Positions 21,902 to 33,828 are shown, numbered from the stretch's first letter. The stretch is 64,000 nt of DNA from Calcarisporiella thermophila CBS 279.70 (GCF_041956535.1 NW_027192213.1:323926-387925); one strand, 5' to 3'. Numbers and translations: made by a program. The notes: a model not told the origin generated them from the sequence alone.

Positions 21902-24034
21902 TCAGCGGCTTCGATTCACTCTCGATGAGCCAGCGAATCTAGATGTGCCCGAAAATCTATGCGACAAATGCTCAATCATGTGCATAAAACTATATTCAAA
22001 ATATATGAACAATTTCCTGGGGCTACTTTAAAGAACAGAGCATAACTCACCTTTTACTATTGTGAACACTGGTACCTCCAAATAGTATCCGTACCCCAGG
22101 AGTCCCTGAGTTAAGTTGTGCTATATACCTCGCCTCTTCGTAGGTAGCCCCCCCGACGACGAAGAGGATAACGTCCTGTGGGCTATTCAAAAAAGTCCCA
22201 AATTGTATATAAAATTAAGCGTTTAAGTGATGTAGGACCATTATTATTCAATTTTCAACTATTACCGGTCTTTGGATCCGCCCTCCACGAATGGGTAACT
22301 TGTCTCTTTTAATCGTCCCTTTAACAGCAGTTCCAATGTCTCCCCCAAATGTGGCGTATGTTGTGTATATACATTCTCTACACCTTTAAGCCCCTTGAAG
22401 ACATTCTTTCCTCTTGCAAAAAATGATTCATTTGAAAACAAGTCATCTTGGCGACAGTCGGCGCCGCAAAATTGGATCATAGCCGGTATTAGGTTAATCT
22501 TATGCTCGGCAATGCCATTTTGAGCCAACATATCAAGTAGAGTCGAGACGCTATTATTGGGTGACTTTTCGTAACGTAAGGCATAAAGGATTACGAGACG
22601 AACTTTGGAATCATCCGAAACCTTGGGATTTTCAATTAATCTCTGCAAACTCTAAAAAAAAAAAAAAGCAATTAGAAGCATTCAAATAACAAGAAGTAAT
22701 AGAAAATGCATGGAAAATTTGATATATTCACTACTAATCCGCTACCTTCAAATCGCTTCCATGTTGCTCATTACATGCCAAACTCTGCTCTAACTCGCTC
22801 ACCTCCATCAAATTTCCTCGTTCAACCAGTCGGCTCAACTCTCCAACAAGTGCAACGTGTTTGCTCACGTTCCCTGACATCTTGCGAAATTCCGGATAGT
22901 CTTCCACGAAACGCTTCATATCTGCAATGGATTCAATGTTGGTGTGCAATCTGGACTTATCTTGATAGTCATCTACATAGGATTTTATATTTGCGCCGAG
23001 ATCCCCAAGGTTGAGAAAGAGGTTTTTTTTGAAAAATGGATCTTGGTCTGGAGAGAGTACTATCTCTTTAAGTTCGGGGCGCACATCCGGAATAGCAGAG
23101 AGATCGACACGACCATTTTGGATGCCGAGAAGTTCATGCACCATTGCCTGGTATGTCCATTGAGAAAGAAGCGGCGTGACAGGGTCGTTACGGCGATCCA
23201 GAATTATTAAGATTGGAGGAGTATCGGTGCGACGAAATTCAAATAATTGGTTCTCTTGCTTGACCACGTACTAAATAAAAGAAATACCCATTAAACTTTG
23301 CAAAAGTACTCAAAAATGCTGTAATGGACTACATTTATTTCTTGCGCCAGTTTCTTTGCCATCCCGCTCATGCGTTCATAGCGTATGAGTGGCCGTTTTT
23401 TTAACGAGAGTAAGACTGCCACTACCCCCTCGACACATCTTTGCAAGGCTGCACCCTCCCACGCTTCAAGTGATTCACCGAATAACGATGTTTCAGAAAG
23501 CCCAAGTGAATATAGATCTGAGTTGATGGCAAGATAATCGGCAAAATGTTCATGAACTTCTCGGACAACTTCGTGCTCATCTACTTCAGCCAATCGCTCG
23601 ATGACAGATTTCTTTACCATATTAGTAAAATCTAATGATATACAACAACATATTATAAGTCGAATCGAAACAGTAACGTATATATTTCAACTTACATAAG
23701 TAATAGTCTCCATAACACGGCTGCCGCAGTTCATCAACCAACGCTTGGATACTTGATGGATCGGGCCTTAAAAGACAAATGCATTTTAAATGTTTCATCT
23801 TATCACGATTTCGATTATCTAATCGATCAACCAGGTAGCATTCCTTTTGGAGAAGGGTTGACTGTGTTGTTGCCATGGAAATAATGCTTGTCTGAAGCGA
23901 AAAATAGTTAGCATTCTATCGAAGCGCAATGAGCAGAGTATTACCGTTTGGGGATCAAGGAGAAGCACTTTCATGCCCGAAACGTCATCGAGCATTTTAT
24001 TGATATAATTTTGAATTGCCTTTAGCACGTCCAT
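21902..24034 (-). CDS. VPS45: Sec1/Munc18 protein VPS45
   Basis: Vps45 is the SM protein that controls SNARE assembly for Golgi-to-endosome traffic with syntaxins of the Tlg2 type. It starts MDVLKAIQNYINKMLDDVSG and continues KVLLLDPQT (exon 1). Further exons give KHLKCICLLRPDPSSIQALV, PPILIILDRRNDPVTPLLSQ, TYQAMVHELLGIQNGRVDLS and the helical domain with FPEFRKM-like YPEFRKMSGNVSKHVALVGE. The C-terminus is VILFVVGGATYEEARYIAQL then FGGTSVHNSKSFM after an intron at about 22051-21993, ending HLSHRFSGTSRFAGSSRVNR. The NSKSF junction matches the conserved SM-family end and fixes that splice. At least seven introns. Confidence 0.94.
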
Positions 24035-24790
24035 CTAATATAGCTCAGTTTTTTGTTACTTTTCGTATAAAGCAGAGAGAATAAGGGGAAATAAGTAGCT
24101 TGAGGGGAAGCAAAATTATCTTTTCGTGTTAATGAAAGAGTATAAGCCACATTTCATTGTATAGGAGACATTAGTAGTTTAATGGGTAATGATCCATAAA
24201 CCGTTAGGTATAAGAGGCCTAATTCGACCTATAAATCTAAAGCTGATTAGTGTTCTATATAATAAGGAAATACTAGATACTATAGCTTATATATTTTACA
24301 TTGCTTAATGCTCCTAGTCACTCCAGGCCAACATCATAGAGGATTTGTATCAGCTAATCAGGTTGAAATATATTGTTCGTTTTTATAAAATTTATATATT
24401 TAGCCTTGATATATTGATATTTTGCAATATCCGAACTTTGCCTTGAGAAACTTCGCGTTGAGGTGAAAATAATACTGGGATTAAGAAGCAATAATACATA
24501 TTTCAAAAGTATTTTGAAATATTTGAAATTACGTCTAGCTAAACGAAAGCTTTAAGAGTCTATTAAAAGAAAATGAAAAAGTCCCATAGTGTCCAGCAAT
24601 GTCCAGCAATGTCCAAGTGAAATTAACAATTAGCAAATAAATAAAAAAAAAGTTTTTAAGCAAACAGGAAAAATAAAAGGACATCTCGCATGACAATTTT
24701 AGAAACAACAAAAAGCAAATGGGAATCAATTCTAAACACTGATATAATACAATGGAGTATAAGAAATTTTAAGAAAACAGCAGCGGGTGC
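24035..24790. other. AT-rich intergenic region with small tandem repeat
   Basis: Between the VPS45 start and the transporter stop. It is AT-rich and holds a perfect 10-bp tandem duplication GTCCAGCAAT (24591-24610), followed by a partial third copy. No gene recognised. Confidence 0.45.
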
Positions 24791-26205
24791 TTATTTGAGA
24801 CCATGGAAATCTTTATACAGATTCTCGATAGCATCGATGGTCCCGAAAACGGTAACGATCAATCCGATCACGAGCACGATTATGCACCACACCAATTCCA
24901 ACTTGTTGATACTACGCCATCCAAAGAGTTTAATGTAGAAGGCGACGGGAAGTACGAAGGTTAACATCGCATCGCTGAAACCACCAAGCAGCGCCATGAC
25001 ATCGTTGAAGTGGGGAACAATGCACGCAATAGCCGCAGCAAGTGCCATTGACGCGATACGGACAATTGCGCGAAGACCGAATTCAACCACGCGCGTGCGG
25101 GGAGGAGAGGCGATATTGAAGATAGCTTCGATTTGGAGCGCAAACGAAGTCAGGAACAGGGGGATAGCAAGCAAAACATGCACTGTGATGATAATGATGG
25201 AGATCACTTTTGCAGGGCCATCGGGATTGCTCAAATACACAGGGCTCTTGACGGTATCTCCGTATACGTAATAGCCCACAACCGAGCACAAGAAGTAAAT
25301 CAATGCAACGCTCAGAATTGAAAGAGTGATCACGCGCGGCCAAGCTTTTTTGTTGCGCATCGACTCCTCGATATGAGGGAAGGTCACGTTTCCTCCGTAG
25401 GAGAATGCAAAAGTTGCCAGGGTCAGAGGAAGTTGCGGCGCATCGTATGGCTTAGTTGGTTGAGGGGGAAGATCAGGAAGATGCTTAAGGGAAACACCAA
25501 CCACAATAAATACAGTGATGAAGGTTGCGAGAGCTCCAAAAATGCTCATGAATGCCACTTCGCGCATGGTCTTCATAATGGTGAAAGGAACTGCCATGAC
25601 TGCCGCACAGATACAAATCCATCCCACCAAGGAAATATTGACGCCAAGTGGGTCGACAAGCAGCTTAATGTTCTGGCCAGAGAGGATCAGATATAAAGTA
25701 GGCCCTCCAAGAAGAATGGAGTTATAGAAGATAAACACGGCAGCTCGACCAATCCAACCAAATGCTGCATGACCGATATCAGGGAACTCGCGCAGACGGG
25801 TCTTGCCATCGTAGTAGAGACATTTGATGAGAATATGGTTACCATAGATAGACATCACTGTTGCAAGAGCAAGAAGGACAAGACCGACCCAGCCTGATAC
25901 TTTAAGTGCGTAAGGCATACCAAGAGTGCCAGCTCCCGCGAGGACACAACTAAAAAATAAATATCATGAGCTAGAGGATAAAGTTAACATTAGTTGTGAT
26001 TGACGAACTTACACTACGTTAATGTAAGCTGACCATGTAGAGGCATTTGCCTTCTGAAGCACAACCCCTTCTTCCCCGGCCTCCTTTCCATCGATATTTG
26101 ATACTAAATGTCGAAGAAACATAATCATGAGTATATTTGAAAATCTGCTAAGAGATGATGGAGTATACCTGGACTTTTAATAGTAGCGCTGTCGCTGTCG
26201 CTCAT
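24791..26205 (-). CDS. AAAP-family amino-acid transporter (vacuolar AVT type)
   Basis: Amino acid/auxin permease family; in fungi the AVT members move neutral amino acids across the vacuolar membrane. Exon 1 starts MSDSDSATIKSP at 26205; a second small exon gives KANASTWSAYINVVCVLAGA. The large last exon (25918 region to 24791) continues GTLGMPYALKVSGWVGLVLL, the AAAP family's first-helix motif, then about nine further membrane helices, e.g. GWICICAAVMAVPFTIMKTM, LPLTLATFAFSYGGNVTFPH and FVLPVAFYIKLFGWRSINK. Total is about 430 residues and 11 helices expected. The FSYGGNVTFPHIEESM motif is typical of AVT1-like members. Substrate cannot be assigned from sequence. Confidence 0.9.
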
Positions 26206-26878
26206 GCTATTACTTTTTTCCTTTAGAAAATACCGATTCTTAATATTTCCTAAGAGGCCCCTAGAGGAAGACTTTGTTGAGAATAAACAAAAAATTTACG
26301 GGAAGAAATTATGGCAGATTTATATCCAATTTTCTCTCAGCATTAGCTACTCCGGTTGCACATTTCGAATCTTTCGCCATACGTTCGCCTCCTTGTCGGA
26401 CCCTGCATTCGGAGCGAATTAAATTTCTCTCCGAGCACATCATCTTAGTTTATCCAGCTATTTTTCTATTCTTGATAACTATCGATTATCTTCTCCGCTT
26501 AAATCCTTTTGATAGTGCAAGATGGTGCCATTCTTTAGCGTGGAGGTAGTCGCATACTCCTTATGGAGCATCAAACTATTGCATCGTGTGGATGCGTGAG
26601 AATCATTTATGAACTGCGAACGTATTTGCACCATACTTCTCCGAAATGTGATCATCAAATTTAGCCACTGTCAAGGGCCAGCAATATAGATCACAAGGGG
26701 CTCTTACAGTTGAGAGCATTTTTACAGTGTTTTATTGATTTCTAGAATAAGATAAACATTGATAGATGATGGGGTTATGAAACAAAACCTAAAATAAACG
26801 TGTAAAATAAAAATATTCATACAAGAAATAAAATAAATAAAGCACCCTGGCGAGCCTCTTTCTATAGTCACCGTATTT
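26206..26878. other. Intergenic region upstream of the AAAP transporter
   Basis: 673 bp between the PQ-loop gene's 3' end and the transporter start, both minus-strand. It holds the transporter promoter. Plus-strand open frames here show no domain and are regarded as chance. Confidence 0.4.
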
Positions 26879-27852
26879 TTACTTCGAATAAGAATAGAAC
26901 TGTCCAAAGATCTATGGTCAATAGTGACACAACGTGAGAAAAAAAAAATCAAGCATTATAATGCACGTGAATTACGAATTTACTTACCACAAAATCTAGG
27001 AAGAGGGTTCCGAAGCTTCCTACTAGCCAAGGCAGATTTTTAAGCAGATAGCTTGCCTCCGACGAGTAGGTGAAAATCGATAGACAGTAGGTGATATTTC
27101 CAAGCACTGTGAAGCAGAACATGATAGGGGACAAGCCCTCCACAGATTTGGTTACATAATTCTTCCTTATTTGCGGAAATCGAGAACAAACTGGAAATAA
27201 AATAGGATAATTAAGCTTAAGTCTGCCGAGTTCCCATTGAAGAGCATTGAATAACTTACTATATAGGAGAGCTGATGCCCAACCAATCACCTGGGCACTC
27301 AACTCAAGCCCATCGTTCGGGTCTGGTTTTGGTGATGGTCGAGGGGGTAATGGAGGCGTTTTCGTGTGTATCACGACTAGAATTACAACCAGAATAATAA
27401 ATCCCATAATTCCAACCCAAATCCACCCATAATTTTGTTTCTTTTCTTTCGCACGAGGCTGAGAATGGTTAAGTAATGGCTTCGACTCTTCATCAGAGGC
27501 ATTCCTACTTCGTGTAGTGTTGCGATAATACCAGACCTGACCGAGAAGTACAAAATCGGTCATTATGTAGTAAGAAGCCAGAACAAGCTATGGTCAAAAG
27601 ATATCGGTAATGGCTCTTAAGTAGAGTTGGTAAAAAGCACTTGTCATTTACCATTGTAAATAATAGATTCTGAAGTAATGCTCCAGCAAGATTAAGAACA
27701 TCTGCAATGAGCCATATGAAGATAAATGCGACTGATAATCCATCAGTCGATTTGTTCCAATAATTTTCAAGGAATTGAGGAGTGAAGACGAGCACCCATA
27801 TGATGAAAGAAACGTAGCCAAAAACTGACGAGAGGAGGTGACTCGATAACAT
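26879..27852 (-). CDS. YPQ1: PQ-loop repeat protein, vacuolar cationic amino-acid exporter type
   Basis: Seven-helix PQ-loop transporters of the Ypq/PQLC2 group export basic amino acids from the vacuole or lysosome. Two PQ loops are seen: SFIIWVLVFTPQFLENYWNK (with KSTDGLSVAFIFIWLIADV) near the start and CSRFPQIRKNYVTKSVEGLS in the second half, followed by FCFTVLGNITYCLSIFTYS. Between them is a charged loop with KPLLNHSQPRAKEKKQ and a helix GWIWVGIMGFIILVVILVVI. The last exon is short: a GTAAGT donor after LFLDFV (about 26990) and an acceptor before 26911 add IFGQFYSYSK and a stop at 26879, recreating the family's FLDFVIFxQF end. Without this splice the protein would end in an unrelated peptide. 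Assignment to YPQ1 rather than its paralogues is not certain. Confidence 0.88.
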
Positions 27853-28681
27853 TTAATAGAGCAGCAGTATGAAATGAAAATTAATAATTTATAATGTTAT
27901 AAATTAGATGGAAGAGAAAGGAGGTATAAGATGGTTATGGAGTTTAGTGGGAAAACTCAAGGGCTATCTTGCGGATTATATATTTTTTGATAATTTTCTA
28001 GATAGGCTGAGATCAAGTTAATAATTATTGCAAAAAATAATTCATTTCCTAAAAAAAGCCACGTGTGACTTGTTATGTTAGGGAGATGAACTGTAGCAAT
28101 GTAGGTATAGATGATGGCTAGAATCAAAACAAAATATTAGTGATACCCTCCTTGACAAGGCGTTATCAATAGCCTTTGCATCACCTTGTGTGTTTGGAGG
28201 TCAAATTTCCAAAAATATTTTATTGATTGTACATTAAAACGTCGATGATGTGAGCAAGTTAGAGATTAACAGTGGAAAAGAGGTAATAGCAATACATGAA
28301 GGCATTGCTGAGCTGAAAGTATAGAGCTCAAGTCGCAAGCATGATCAGAACAGATGCTGGATTTAGCGGTTATTTCATGGTTGTTAGAGTGTTTTGGTAA
28401 TTTTCTGCGGAGAAAAACCGCCCTCAACTCTACCCTTGCAAATCAAAATTTTCTCATACAAAAGAGGGCGCTTACACAGAAAGGAAGGGTATTATCTCCT
28501 TCTCTCTATACACACACAAAGCTTTCCTACCTCATAATAACTCCTACCCCACTATTAAAAAAACGCGTACCCCACACATAAATAAAAAAATACTTCTTCC
28601 CTTCTTCTTTTTTCCTTCCCAACACAACAGCTACACCTTATTCATATCAAGTCCTGCCAATTTACATCAACTTTTCACTAG
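27853..28681. other. Intergenic region and promoter of NHP6
   Basis: It lies between divergent start codons (PQ-loop protein and NHP6). The part from about 28490 to 28640 is strongly C/T-rich on the plus strand, as before many fungal genes with high expression. The open frame at 28354-28581 is a consequence of composition. Confidence 0.4.
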
Positions 28682-28799
28682 GTAAATGGTCATCAAGTCC
28701 GTCATGTTCTCAAATTACACTTTTTTTTCATAAACCCATTTTTATTATTTAATTAAATTTGCCACCGACCCCTTTATAACATTTTTATTAATTTTCTAG
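28682..28799 (+). other. Predicted 5'-UTR intron of NHP6
   Basis: A donor GTAAAT follows CACTAG (28682), and a pyrimidine-rich acceptor TTTTCTAG ends at 28799, 27 nt before the start codon. This length (118 nt) and these sites suit a leader intron, which is common in fungal genes for abundant chromatin proteins. Confidence 0.4.
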
Positions 28800-28825
28800 T
28801 CTATATTCTTGAACTTTTAGCCACC

Positions 28826-29286
28826 ATGCCTAAGGAATCAAAGAAAGGCGACGCCAAAGTCTCCCGTAAGAAAACAGAGGGAACAAAAAAACGTAAAAAG
28901 GACCCCAATGCGCCTAAGCGCCCACTCTCGGCCTACATGTTGTTCTCACAAGAGAAGCGCAAACAGGTGTTGGAAGAGAACCCCGACGTAAAATTTAGTG
29001 AGCATCATTTATTTTCTATATCCTTGTAACCCGACCTTACTAAATTATTAATCTTGTAGCCGAAGTTGGAAAACTGCTTGGTGCAATGTGGAAAGAATTG
29101 TCAGAAGAAGAAAAGAAGGTGCTCTCATGCAAGCTCTTGCAGTTTTTCAGCTGATTTCGGTACTAATTATGATTTACTTTGTAGATTTATAATGACAAAG
29201 CGAGCAAGGATAAGGAACGCTACGAGCGGGAGAAAGCGGACTACACGGTAGGTCCTACTTTCTATTCCATTGGCATTTACGCTTAA
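28826..29286 (+). CDS. NHP6: HMG-box protein NHP6
   Basis: NHP6 is a small non-sequence-specific DNA-bending chromatin protein that aids FACT and transcription. The start codon sits in a GCCACCATGCC context. A basic N-terminus ([20 protein letters not shown]) leads into the HMG box: [20 protein letters not shown], then [19 protein letters not shown], then [20 protein letters not shown]. Exons are 28826-28997, 29060-29118 and from 29185. The 3' end is ambiguous. After DYT the frame meets GTAGGT (29248), which may be a donor; reading through adds 12 residues and stops at 29286, while splicing to an AG at about 29310 would give the short end T-N-Q-stop. Either way the HMG box is complete. Confidence 0.92.
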
Positions 29287-29732
29287 ATAACACGACTCTG
29301 TACACACTAGAATCAATAAAGCACTAGGAGAACTTAGATGTGAGATAAAGTGAGAACCACTTGTTAAGAATATTCTATGCTCACAGGTTTTTCTCATTTT
29401 CGATATACTCAGTTTCCTACGGTTTAGCCTTTTGTTTTTTTTATTGCGTGAACCTTTTCTTTCTCGTTTCCTCCTTTTTTTTTCTATCGTCAAATAATAA
29501 GCAAATATGTATCTTGAAAGCAAAAGATATTTCTTCAGGTTTAGAAGTCGATCGAGATTTATATTTCTTTGTCAGATGTTTTCTGTCTACTTTCTCGTTT
29601 TCAGTTTTTCTTTTATATTTTTGCCGTTAGTACTATACTTATTCTTTCTTTTACTCAATCATAATATTATTTTGAAAATTTGCTGTTAATAAGGTGCAAA
29701 TATGTTTTATTGAAAATTAATGCAAAATAGCT
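29287..29732. other. T-rich convergent 3' region, NHP6 / LRR gene
   Basis: Very T-rich on the plus strand (29400-29690). It serves as the 3' flanks of two converging genes and may contain the NHP6 3' UTR. Open frames on either strand are low-complexity Phe- or Lys-rich frames. Confidence 0.4.
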
Positions 29733-31375
29733 TCAATCCCATCCCCCTACATCAAGCCCTGTTCCCTGCATTGACATATCTTCCCTCTTTGATTCCATAT
29801 TATCGGGATCGAACTCAGTTCCAGATAACACCGATGCAGAGGCAAGACTATTCGTGTTATTAACGATGGATACAACGCCCGATCTCATGGAAGCTTTGCT
29901 CGCATTCTCCTCACTATTATCCGCGTTAGGCTTTGGTTTGGACCGAGGTGTAGGGGTTGGCGCCACTTCCTCAAAGAACGCATCTCCAGTCTCTTTTTCT
30001 TTCTCTTTCTTCTCTCTTTCTTTCTCCTTCTCGCTCATTTTTTTCTTTTCCAACGGCTCCTTATTCTTTTGTGTGATGCTATTTTTCGGGCGCTCTTTTG
30101 CAAACTCCTTGGATTGCTTTCCAGGCCCCACGGTATTTCCTCTTGCTACAATCTTTAGGTCCTCGTTCTTCCCTACCTGCACTTTCCTTTTTGCTCTCGC
30201 ATTTGGTGTTTCTAACTCTTGGTCCTTTTTCTTCACTTTTTTCTTCTCATGTCTAATGTCTCCTTCCCTTTTTCCTTCCTCCTCCTCCTCCTCTCTTTCA
30301 CGGGCCTCTTCCTTTCTCCGTTTTCTCGGCTTATCGTCTGTTGATTTACCATCACCACCTTCTTCTTTTTCTTTTCGCTTCCTCTCTTTTTCTTTTTCCT
30401 TTTTCTCCTTAAGCTCGCGATATTTGCGTCGTTTCTCCTTAATTTCCAAAAATTTTGGATCAAATCGCTCACCATCCAGAACACGCAGAGTAGGAACAAG
30501 TTGTAGAACTTTTTCGCGGTATTCGGGCTTTTCACAAATGGGATTACCTTTAAGATTGAGATTTGTGAGGTGGATCAGAGAACCCAGTGCGGCAATATCA
30601 CTAATAGTTCAAGGTGTTATTACACAAGACTTTCTACTTTAAACCAATATACAAATTGTTACCTCCATTCCCGCAGAAGATTGTTGCCTAAGTCTAAAAT
30701 TTCTACCCCACTCAACATCCGCACTGTTTCTGGGATGGTCAAAATCTTATTATCATTCATTCGCAGCTCCTTTAAGTCCGCATTCGCGGAGAGATCAGGG
30801 ATTATCCTTATGTTATTATGTGCAACTGATAATTTTGTTAGTTGGGTAAGAGTGGGAAGGGAGGGGAAATTCTCTATACGATTATGAGAGAGCACTAGTG
30901 TATTGAGCTGGGTCAGAGAACCGAGGTTTTCAACGGTTTTGATTTTGTTATGATTTAAAATAAGCGCTTTTAACGAGGAGAGAGAGGTGAGGTGAATGGA
31001 AATACGGTTCAGTTCGTTGTGACTCATATTCAGTACTATATGGTTGATAAATCGTTTAAAACACAAACTAATCAAATTATATTTTATAAGAGGTTAAGTG
31101 TACATACCTATTAGATCCTTTAATTTCTGCACACCTTCACAGCTCTCGAGTTGATTTCCTGATAGATTTAGCCATGTTAGTGCTTTACTATGCCGAAGCC
31201 CGCTCAAGGCGTCTGCACTACGAATGGCATTATTAGCAAGATTGAGTTTGCGGAGAGAGACGCAAGCTGAAATGTCCTCGATGTGGTTAATTTCTTTCTT
31301 GGAGACATCCAGAGAACTAAGCTGTTGAATGGGCGTGGATGTAAGCTGGGATATGAGATTTAGTGTTAACCGCAT
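29733..31375 (-). CDS. Leucine-rich-repeat protein with long lysine/glutamate-rich tail
   Basis: Three exons. Exon 1 starts MRLTLNLISQLTSTPIQQ (31375) and ends with KDLI before GTATGT. It and exon 2 carry 8-9 SDS22-type repeats (e.g. LRKLNLANNAIRSADALSGL, LKALILNHNKIKTVENLGSL, LNTLVLSHNRIENFPSLPTL, LKELRMNDNKILTIPETVRM, VEILDLGNNLLREW). Exon 3 completes the LRR cap (LTNLNLKGNPICEKPEYREK, LVPTLRVLDGERFDPKFLEI). A roughly 230-residue tail follows: almost pure Lys/Glu/Arg, then an acidic/Ser end TGLDVGGWD. LRR proteins of this form are interaction scaffolds (protein phosphatase 1 regulators, splicing and ciliary factors). I cannot name an orthologue. Confidence 0.85.
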
Positions 31376-31654
31376 ATTGACATCATAGATAAGTATTAAT
31401 GAAATGCAAAGAGAGTTAGGAAGAATCGTAGCATTAGGACGTTGAAAATGTGCTGTCACAGGATGTAAATAGTACAAGCCGCAAAAAGCCTCATAACCGA
31501 TTTTCCACAGGGTCTTTTCTGCGTAACTGAAAAGAAAATCAAGGTTCGCTTGGTAGTTTTTTTTTCAAAGCTCTTTTCAACTCCACTCCCTCTCTTTCAC
31601 CCCCTTCTCTTTTTTTTTCCCAGCCTTTTTCAAAACAATACCAAGTTATAAATT
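31376..31654. promoter_or_regulatory. Shared divergent promoter region, LRR protein / 2OG oxygenase
   Basis: About 280 bp between head-to-head start codons. A long C/T-rich tract (31555-31625) precedes the oxygenase start. No specific site is named. Confidence 0.4.
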
Positions 31655-32986
31655 ATGTCCTTGATTGAACTTCCCATTATTGACCTCGGACTCTATCTCC
31701 GAGACAAAACTCATCCTGACGCGCTGAAGGAGTGCGAAAAATGCGCTAATGTCCTGCGCGACTATGGCACTCTTATCGTGAAAGATCCGCGGGTAGGAGA
31801 AGAGGATAATGGAAATTTTTTGGATATGGTGGAAGATTACTTCGGACAACCATTTGAGGTAAGAATTTTTCACTTTGCATGCGTCTAGCAAGGAGGGATT
31901 ATATTGTATACTCTTGGTAGGCCAAATTGCCAGACGCTCGTCCAGAACTTGGGTACCAAATTGGTATGAATTACATTTATCATGAGATTATAGTCTCCAG
32001 ATGTCTGAAAATCTACTCTGTATTTGATTAGGAGTCACCCCTGAATTGACGGAAGAACCCAAATGCAAGCGTGACGTTCATTGCCAGAATGTCATTGAGA
32101 AGGTTAGACTTTTTTGTTCTTATAAATGCACTTTCCACTCCATTAAATTCTGTTAAATTTTATTGCTTTAGATGCCTGAAGAATCCCGTCCTCTAGCAGC
32201 TGACGGCCCAGATCCAAAATGGCGCTTTTTCTGGCGCATTGGCTCACCCCCACCGGAAACCAAATTCCCTCAGCTCAATGCCCCACCCGTGATTCCTGCC
32301 GCTTTTGAATCCAAGTGGGAACCTACCATGAACAAGTGGGGTAAGAGTATGCACGATGCCGTTGTGGGAATTGCTGAGATGGCAGCTGTTGGATTTGGCC
32401 TTGAGCCAGACACTTTCGTGAAGATGACAAAGTATGGCCCTCATTTACTGGCACCTACTGGCAGTGACTTGGAGAAGTATGGAGAAGTCGGAACCGTTCT
32501 TGCTGGTTTCCACTATGACTTGAACTTTTTAACCATCCATGGAAAGAGCCGGTTCCCAGGCTTGCATATCTGGCCACGAAATGGTTCTCAGAAGGTTGCG
32601 GTGAAAGTGCCCGATGGCTGTCTGCTGGTTCAGGCCGGCAAGCAGGTAACGTTGTCTTTTGAGACAAGGTGATCACTATAAGCCTATTGACGAGTTGATT
32701 ATTTGAATAGATGGAATGGCTCACCGGCAGTGAAGTTATGGCTGGTTATCACGAAGTCGTTGTCACAGAAGCCACTAAGAAAGCCATTGAGAATGCCAAA
32801 GCCACCCGCCCAGATCGCCCTCTTTGGCGCATTTCTTCCACTTTCTTCTTGCATATCGCTAGCGACGAATTACTTCGTCCTTTGCCCAAGTTTGCTACCC
32901 CTGAACGCGAGAAGGCCTATCCTGCAATGTTAACGGGCGATTATGTGAAAGCGGAGCTAGGTGCCATCGATTTAATGAAGGAATAA
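31655..32986 (+). CDS. 2-oxoglutarate/Fe(II)-dependent oxygenase, isopenicillin-N-synthase-like
   Basis: A soluble non-haem iron oxygenase of the DIOX/IPNS superfamily. The N-terminus SLIELPIIDLGLYLRDK resembles the DIOX_N entry strand, with VLRDYGTLIVKDPRV. The core has FHYDLNFLTIHGKSRFPGLH, supplying the His-x-Asp iron ligands, PDGCLLVQAGKQ, MAGYHEVVVTE with the distal histidine ligand, and RISSTFFLH with the Arg-x-Ser that binds 2-oxoglutarate. About six exons; short introns near 31860, 31965, 32103 and 32647. Total is about 370 residues. Substrate unknown; no neighbouring biosynthetic cluster is present, so a primary-metabolism or detoxification role is as likely as secondary metabolism. 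Confidence 0.88.
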
Positions 32987-33163
32987 GCTAATGATTATCT
33001 ACATATAATTCCAATATTGATGTGTTGAGGGAACAAAATTAGTTGTCTATAATAAAATTATTTATATATAGTTTCTACCCATTTTATTTAGTTTATGTGG
33101 AACACTTGAGTGGTAAAAATAAAAATGGTGAACGTTTTATCTTCTATTATGCAATATATATAA

Positions 33164-33828
33164 CTATTTTTTCGACTTATTCGCCCACTCGGCATAAGAG
33201 CCTGGGTAATTTCGAGCACTGTTTGAATTAAAATTGTGTTAAGACGTAGTCAATCAATACAAAAAGCCAACAACTTACTTCTTGAAACCCTTTGCCTTAG
33301 CAATCTCGGTTGCCATTTTGCTGCGCACTCCTGCCTTGCAATAGAAAATAAGATTTGAATCTTCAGATGGCTTTTCAAATCCAAAATTCTTGTAGAAATT
33401 TGTATTAGTCATTTGAAGACCCTGATCAAGCTCATCAATGGGGAGATGGCGAGCCGTAGGTATCATACCACCCACAATCTCGGCAGGAGAACGCACGTCA
33501 ATCAGCACATAATCCTAGATTCAACATAAAAAATTTTGAGTAAAGTCAAAGAAATGATAAACTAATAAATGCGTACATCGGTAGTCAGATTTGGATTTGT
33601 AACGAGCTTCTGAATTTCATCAAATTGCACGTCGCCTTGGTTGTTTCCGTTGGATTTCGAGTCACTGTAATGGCGGAATTGGGCGTTCGATTTAGCAATT
33701 GGTTGAATTCTCCTCAGGCCAGCGGTTGAATAATAAGATACAATAGGGATCCGTACTCGTGATCGAATGCAAGTGATGGCAGCGCGACTATAGACAGTGC
33801 GAAAGACAAAATGTGTTCTCGATGCCAT
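33164..33828 (-). CDS. RDL2: Mitochondrial rhodanese-domain protein
   Basis: A single-domain rhodanese (thiosulfate:cyanide sulfurtransferase fold), similar to yeast Rdl2. Exon 1 (33828 downwards) is a basic, Arg/Ser/Tyr-rich presequence (MASRTHFVFRTVYSRAAIT) followed by QFDEIQKLVTNPNLTTD. Exon 2 has VLIDVRSPAEIVGGMIPTAR and LIFYCKAGVRSKMATEIAKA, with the active-site cysteine in CKAGVR. The frame meets TAA right at a strong GTAAGT donor (33278-33273); removing 33278-33219 joins to a 55-nt exon (33218-33164) encoding ARNYPGSYAEWANKSKK. This restores the family's conserved C-terminal NYxGSYxEW segment, so the stop seen in unspliced DNA is not the real end. The symbol follows the yeast protein; orthology is likely, not proven. 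Confidence 0.9.

Noticed and set aside
24591-24610. Two 10-bp tandem copies as a CRISPR-like or larger repeat array
   Set aside because: Only two full copies without spacers; a simple local duplication.
29854-30642. 262-codon plus frame rich in Ser and Phe
   Set aside because: It is the antisense of the Lys/Glu-rich tail of the LRR gene; composition alone explains it.
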